A stretch of 18,596 nucleotides of DNA from Urinicoccus sp. (lineage in GTDB: Bacteria; Bacillota; Clostridia; Tissierellales; Peptoniphilaceae), in NCBI GenBank assembly GCA_029983435.1, contig JASBZN010000009.1, positions 1-18,596 on the forward strand. The letters are read 5' to 3'. How positions within the stretch are numbered: position 1 is the first letter of the stretch; each line of letters starts with the position of its first letter. Shown here one piece after another: positions 15,278 to 18,596 of the stretch. The notes below the pieces were generated by a model. That model was not told the origin of the DNA and did not search any database. It saw only the letters and a program-made list of their open reading frames with translations. The translations under genes were made by a program, and so were the position numbers.

Positions 15278-16112
15278 ACTGACCCTGCCCTACTTTTTTT
15301 GGCTCCTGGTATTTGTGGTTTTTCCCCTGCTATTAATTATCTTATTAAGTTTACAGCCAAACAAAGATTTTAACCCTTTTCATTTATCCTGGACCTTAGA
15401 AAACTATGAAAAGTTTTTTACTCCTATGTATTTAAATATTTTCTTAAGGAGCCTTCGATTTGCCTTTTATTCCACTCTGGCTTGCCTAATTTTAGGCTAT
15501 CCCATTGCTTATTTTATTAGTCGCTTGCCTGAAAATAAAAGAGACTTTTATATTGTTTTAATCCTTATTCCTATGTGGATGAATTTCCTGTTAAGGACCT
15601 ATGCTTGGATTACCCTCTTAGGAAACCATGGAATTTTAAATCAACTTCTTGGTCTTTTGGGACTAGGACCCTTCTCTTTTATGTATAACCGTGGAACTAT
15701 CTTAGTGGGGATGATTTATAACTTTTTACCCTTTATGGTCCTACCAATTTATACGGTTCTCTTAAAGATGGACCAAGACCTTATTGAAGCGGCAAAAGAT
15801 TTAGGAGCCACCAATGGTCAAGTTTTTAAGAAAGTTATTTTTCCTCTATCTATTCCAGGAATCATGAGTGGCATTGGCTTGGTTTTTATTCCTGCTATTT
15901 CTACTTTTGTTATTCCAGGGTTTTTAGGAGGAAATAAATATCCATTTATTGGAAACTTTATAGAACAACAGTTTCGCTTTACAGGGAATTGGCCTTTTGG
16001 ATCCGCTCTATCTGTGAGTCTTTTGCTTATATTGATTTTATTTATACTACTGGGGTCTGTCATCAATAAATCTAGACTGAAGGGAAGGGATAAACAAATT
16101 GAAAATAATTAG
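15270..16112 (+). CDS. potB: Spermidine/putrescine ABC transporter permease PotB
   Basis: One of the two membrane subunits of the polyamine importer. The 280-residue protein has about six hydrophobic membrane segments, beginning with residues 7-28. The cytoplasmic EAA loop that contacts PotA is seen at 173-180 (EAAKDLGA, followed by IFPLSIPGI). The N-terminal start MRKLTLPYFF and the LSWTLENYEKFF loop are typical of PotB. The ATG has AAGGAGG (15257-15263) 6 bp ahead and overlaps potA. The last 14 bp overlap potC. Confidence 0.92.
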   Translation: MRKLTLPYFFWLLVFVVFPLLLIILLSLQPNKDFNPFHLSWTLENYEKFFTPMYLNIFLRSLRFAFYSTLACLILGYPIAYFISRLPENKRDFYIVLILIPMWMNFLLRTYAWITLLGNHGILNQLLGLLGLGPFSFMYNRGTILVGMIYNFLPFMVLPIYTVLLKMDQDLIEAAKDLGATNGQVFKKVIFPLSIPGIMSGIGLVFIPAISTFVIPGFLGGNKYPFIGNFIEQQFRFTGNWPFGSALSVSLLLILILFILLGSVINKSRLKGRDKQIENN

Positions 16113-16869
16113 ACGTATTTATTTATTTCTTGCCTATTTATTTTTATATGGGCCAATATTTATTATGATTTTTTATAGTTTTAATGATACAAAACTTAGG
16201 GGGGTTTGGGCAGGTTTCACCACTAGATGGTATGTGGACCTCTTCCAAAATGAAGAGATTTTAAAAAGTTTTTATTACACAATCTTAACAGCTCTCGTTG
16301 CTACTTTAATTTCTGTTCTTTTAGGTACCATTACAAGTCTAGGTTATTATTTCTTAAAAAAGCCCCAACAAATGATTCTTATGAATTTAAATCAACTACC
16401 CGTTTTTAATCCTGATATTGTAACGGCTATTGGCTTAATGAGTCTTTATCAATTGCTCCATTTAAACTTGGGACTTTTTACCTTAATTTTATCCCATGTT
16501 GCTTTTTGTACCCCCTATGTCATCTTGAGTATTTTACCGAAGTTAAAACAATTAAACCCCAGGATGATTGAGGCGTCTTTAGATCTAGGGGCCACGCCCA
16601 TTCAAACATTGAATAAGGTTATCATCTACCAAATCAAACCAGGCATCTTATCTGGAGCCCTGATGAGTTTTACCCTATCCTTAGATGATTTCGTCATTAG
16701 TTTCTTTACTACAGGGTCTGGTGTAAGTAATCTAAGTGTTTCGCTTTATTCCATGGCAAAGAAGGGGATAGACCCTTCTATGTATGCTCTGTCGGCAATT
16801 ATGTTGGTATTAGTTTTTACTCTTTTGTTTATTATTAACAAAAAATTTGATGGACTGCATTGGTCGTAA
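16099..16869 (+). CDS. potC: Spermidine/putrescine ABC transporter permease PotC
   Basis: The second membrane subunit of the importer, paired with PotB. The 256-residue protein has about six membrane segments; its EAA loop is at 158-165 (EASLDLGA), followed by the LSLDDFVISFF helix that is characteristic of PotC-type permeases. It starts with a TTG; AAGGGA (16085-16090) is 8 bp upstream and the following residues match the usual PotC N-terminus. The stop codon lies inside the ribosome site of potD. Confidence 0.92.
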   Translation: MKIIRRIYLFLAYLFLYGPIFIMIFYSFNDTKLRGVWAGFTTRWYVDLFQNEEILKSFYYTILTALVATLISVLLGTITSLGYYFLKKPQQMILMNLNQLPVFNPDIVTAIGLMSLYQLLHLNLGLFTLILSHVAFCTPYVILSILPKLKQLNPRMIEASLDLGATPIQTLNKVIIYQIKPGILSGALMSFTLSLDDFVISFFTTGSGVSNLSVSLYSMAKKGIDPSMYALSAIMLVLVFTLLFIINKKFDGLHWS

Positions 16870-16877
16870 GGAGTGCA

Positions 16878-17920
16878 ATGAAAAAACTATTTCTTATCTT
16901 GACTATGTTTATGTGTATTTTGGCCTTACCTCCTGTCATCCGACTAGGGGAGAAAATACTGTTCGCGTTTATAACTGGGGAGAATATATAAATCCTCAAG
17001 CCCTCAAGTTATTTGAAAAAGAATCTGTGTATAAAGTAATATATGAAACCTATGCTTCGAACGAAGATCTTTATGTCAAATTATCTTCTGGAGGTGAGGC
17101 CTACGATGTTGTGGTGCCGTCGGATTATTTAATCCAACGCTGCATCAAGGAAGGCTTGGTTCAAAAAATAAATAAAGACAACATCCCTAATTTTCAAAAA
17201 GTGATGGATGAGCTAAAGAACCCTTCCTATGATCCAGGAAGCCAATATTCTATTCCCTATTTTTGGGGAACCTTGGGTATTGTCTACAATGGAAAAAATA
17301 TCCAAGAAAAATTAGATAGCTGGGATTGCCTTTGGGACCAAAAGTACAAGGGTGAAATTCTAATGTATGATTCTCAAAGAGATAGTATTGCTATTGCCTT
17401 AAAGAAGCTGGGTTTTAGTATGAATTCAAAAAATCTTCAAGAACTGGAAGCGGCCAAAGATGCCTTGGTTGAGCAAAAACCTTTGGTCTATGCCTATTTG
17501 GCAGATGAAAGCCGGGACGTCATGGTTCAAGGAGATGCCGATTTGTGTGCCATGTATAGTGGCGATGCCGTTTTAATGTTGGAACAAAACCGAGATTTAC
17601 GGTATTTTATTCCAAAAGAAGGCTCAAATTTATTTATGGATTCTTTTATGATTCCTAAAAATGCAGGGAATCTTAAAGGAGCCGAAGCCTTCATTAACTT
17701 TATGTGTCGGCCAGACGTTGCTCGAATGAATGTAGATGAGGTTCAAGGGTATTCAACTCCCATTAAGGAAACTTATGAAAATTTACCTAAAGAGATAAAG
17801 AATAACCCCATTGCCTATCCAGATTTAAGCAAATTACCGCCTCTGGAAGTTTATGAAGACTATTCCGATGTAAATGAAGTGTACTATGATTTATGGGCTG
17901 AAGTACAAGCAGCTCTATAA
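16878..17920 (+). CDS. potD: Spermidine/putrescine-binding lipoprotein PotD, reading frame interrupted by a one-base shift
   Basis: The extracellular binding protein that delivers polyamines to PotBC. The gene is in two frames. Frame 1 starts at ATG 16878 with AAGGAG (16868-16873) ahead and encodes a clear signal peptide, MKKLFLILTMFMCILAL, but runs to a stop at 16989-16991. Frame 2 has LTSC, a lipobox, with Cys at 16934-16936, followed by an intact mature PotD to the stop at 17918-17920 (VYNWGEYI, YDVVVPSDYLI, YFWGTLGIVYN). Adding one base around 16917-16930 restores a normal lipoprotein. Frame 2 can be opened upstream to ATG 16847, but this has no ribosome site, lies inside potC and gives no signal peptide. 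It is either a real mutation or a sequence error; the mature part is undamaged. Confidence 0.85.
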
Positions 17921-17949
17921 GTTTTAAGAAAAGAGAAAGGATGGTAAAA

Positions 17950-18596
17950 ATGCATTATAAGTATGTTGTTTTAGGAAATGGTGTGGCAGGTCATGCCGCA
18001 GCAAAGGAAATCCGAAAAAATGATCCTGAAGGAAGCATTGCCCTGATCGGCAACGAAAATTATCCAACTTATTTTCGAATTAAATTAACAGAAATGATTT
18101 CCACAGGTGTGGATGATTCTGTTTTTCTTGCAAGTAAAGAATCTTACGAAGAAAAAAAGATTGATTTATTTTTAAATACAACGATTACGGAATTTGATAG
18201 TGATAAGAAATCTTTAAAAGCAGAAGATGGAAAGGAATTTACTTGGGATAAACTTTTAATTACTACAGGAGCCTCTTCTTTTGTTCCGCCGATTCAAGGT
18301 GTAGAAAAGGAAAATATTTTTACCATTCGGTCTTTAGATGACCTGAAAAATTTCCGAACTGCTTTGGAAGAAGCAGAAGACGTTACAGTAATTGGTGGTG
18401 GACTTTTAGGTTTAGAAGCTGCTTATTCTATTTTTAAGACAGGCAAAAAAGTCCACATCATTGAAACCTTTAAATACCTCTTAGGTCGACAATTAAATAC
18501 GGAACAAGGTCAAAAAGTTGAAAATGCATTAAAAGAAATGGGTATGGATGTCCATTGTGGAAAAAACACAAAACAATTTTTAGGAGAAGACAAGGT
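17950..18596 (+). CDS. FAD-dependent NAD(P)H oxidoreductase, rubredoxin-reductase-like (partial, runs off right edge)
   Basis: The first 215 codons of a pyridine nucleotide-disulfide oxidoreductase family flavoprotein. The FAD-binding Rossmann motif GNGVAG is at 9-14, the TTGASS strand at 105-110 and the NAD(P)H-binding motif GGGLLG at 149-154. The FRIKLTEMIS and LLGRQLNTEQG stretches resemble the clostridial NADH:rubredoxin oxidoreductase, which takes part in oxygen and peroxide detoxification in anaerobes; nitrite-reductase-type and CoA-disulfide-reductase-type relatives cannot be excluded without the C-terminus. There is no CxxxxC redox pair in the visible part. I chose ATG 17950 (AAGGA 17937-17941, 8 bp spacing) over the in-frame ATG 17941, which overlaps that site. 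It follows potD by 29 bp without a terminator, so read-through from the pot operon is likely. Confidence 0.8.
   Translation, partial: MHYKYVVLGNGVAGHAAAKEIRKNDPEGSIALIGNENYPTYFRIKLTEMISTGVDDSVFLASKESYEEKKIDLFLNTTITEFDSDKKSLKAEDGKEFTWDKLLITTGASSFVPPIQGVEKENIFTIRSLDDLKNFRTALEEAEDVTVIGGGLLGLEAAYSIFKTGKKVHIIETFKYLLGRQLNTEQGQKVENALKEMGMDVHCGKNTKQFLGEDK

Noticed and set aside
16917..16931. Programmed -1 frameshift in potD
   Set aside because: No X XXY YYZ slippery heptamer in the reading frame and no clear pseudoknot or strong hairpin just downstream; a missing base explains it more simply.
16847..16933. ATG at 16847 as the start of potD
   Set aside because: It has no ribosome site, overlaps potC, and gives a non-hydrophobic N-terminus with no export signal. 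The signal peptide is in the other frame from ATG 16878.
1..18596. New defence system, CRISPR array, insertion sequence or prophage
   Set aside because: Every gene belongs to a known core or transporter family, intergenic space is small, and I saw no regularly spaced repeats, transposase or inverted-repeat ends.

Overview
The window is AT-rich DNA with tightly packed genes, strong Shine-Dalgarno (SD) sites and several TTG/GTG starts. This fits a low-GC Gram-positive bacterium (Bacillota). The gene order rqcH / gmk-rpoZ-coaBC-priA-def-fmt-rsmB-rlmN-stp-prkC-rsgA-rpe-thiN / rpmB is the conserved Bacillota core cluster. The membrane zinc peptidase between fmt and rsmB, and the NADH:rubredoxin-reductase-like flavoprotein at the right edge, point to an anaerobic member of the Clostridia/Tissierellia. 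This placement is an inference; no 16S gene or other decisive marker is present.

Layout. Positions 1-27 hold the first nine codons of a leftward gene whose N-terminus looks like RqcH/NFACT. It is divided from gmk by a divergent promoter region (28-288). Positions 289-13816 hold fourteen rightward genes with overlapping or near-overlapping ends, very probably one long operon. Their roles are nucleotide supply (gmk), RNA polymerase (rpoZ), CoA synthesis (coaBC), replication restart (priA), N-formyl-methionine addition and removal (fmt, def), a membrane peptidase, rRNA modification (rsmB, rlmN), the Stp/PrkC Ser/Thr signalling pair with its classical neighbour RsgA, pentose-phosphate metabolism (rpe) and thiamine pyrophosphate synthesis (thiN). 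The only internal terminator I see is a hairpin that begins inside the coaBC stop codon, directly ahead of the priA ribosome binding site. The operon ends at a bidirectional terminator (13817-13846) shared with the convergent ribosomal protein gene rpmB.

Positions 14065-14239 hold two divergent promoters: a good one for rpmB and a full-consensus one (TTGACA, 17 bp, TATAAT) for the polyamine ABC transporter operon potABCD. The potD reading frame is broken. A lipoprotein signal peptide with its own ribosome binding site lies in one frame and the whole mature binding protein, starting at the lipobox cysteine, lies in another, one base apart. A flavin-dependent NAD(P)H oxidoreductase starts 29 bp after potD and runs off the right edge.

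I found no CRISPR array, insertion sequence, prophage gene, tRNA, rRNA or obviously new multi-gene system. The best leads are the potD frame break, the coaBC/priA terminator-RBS arrangement, the missing yicC, remA and spoVM, and the altered DEEH box of PriA.
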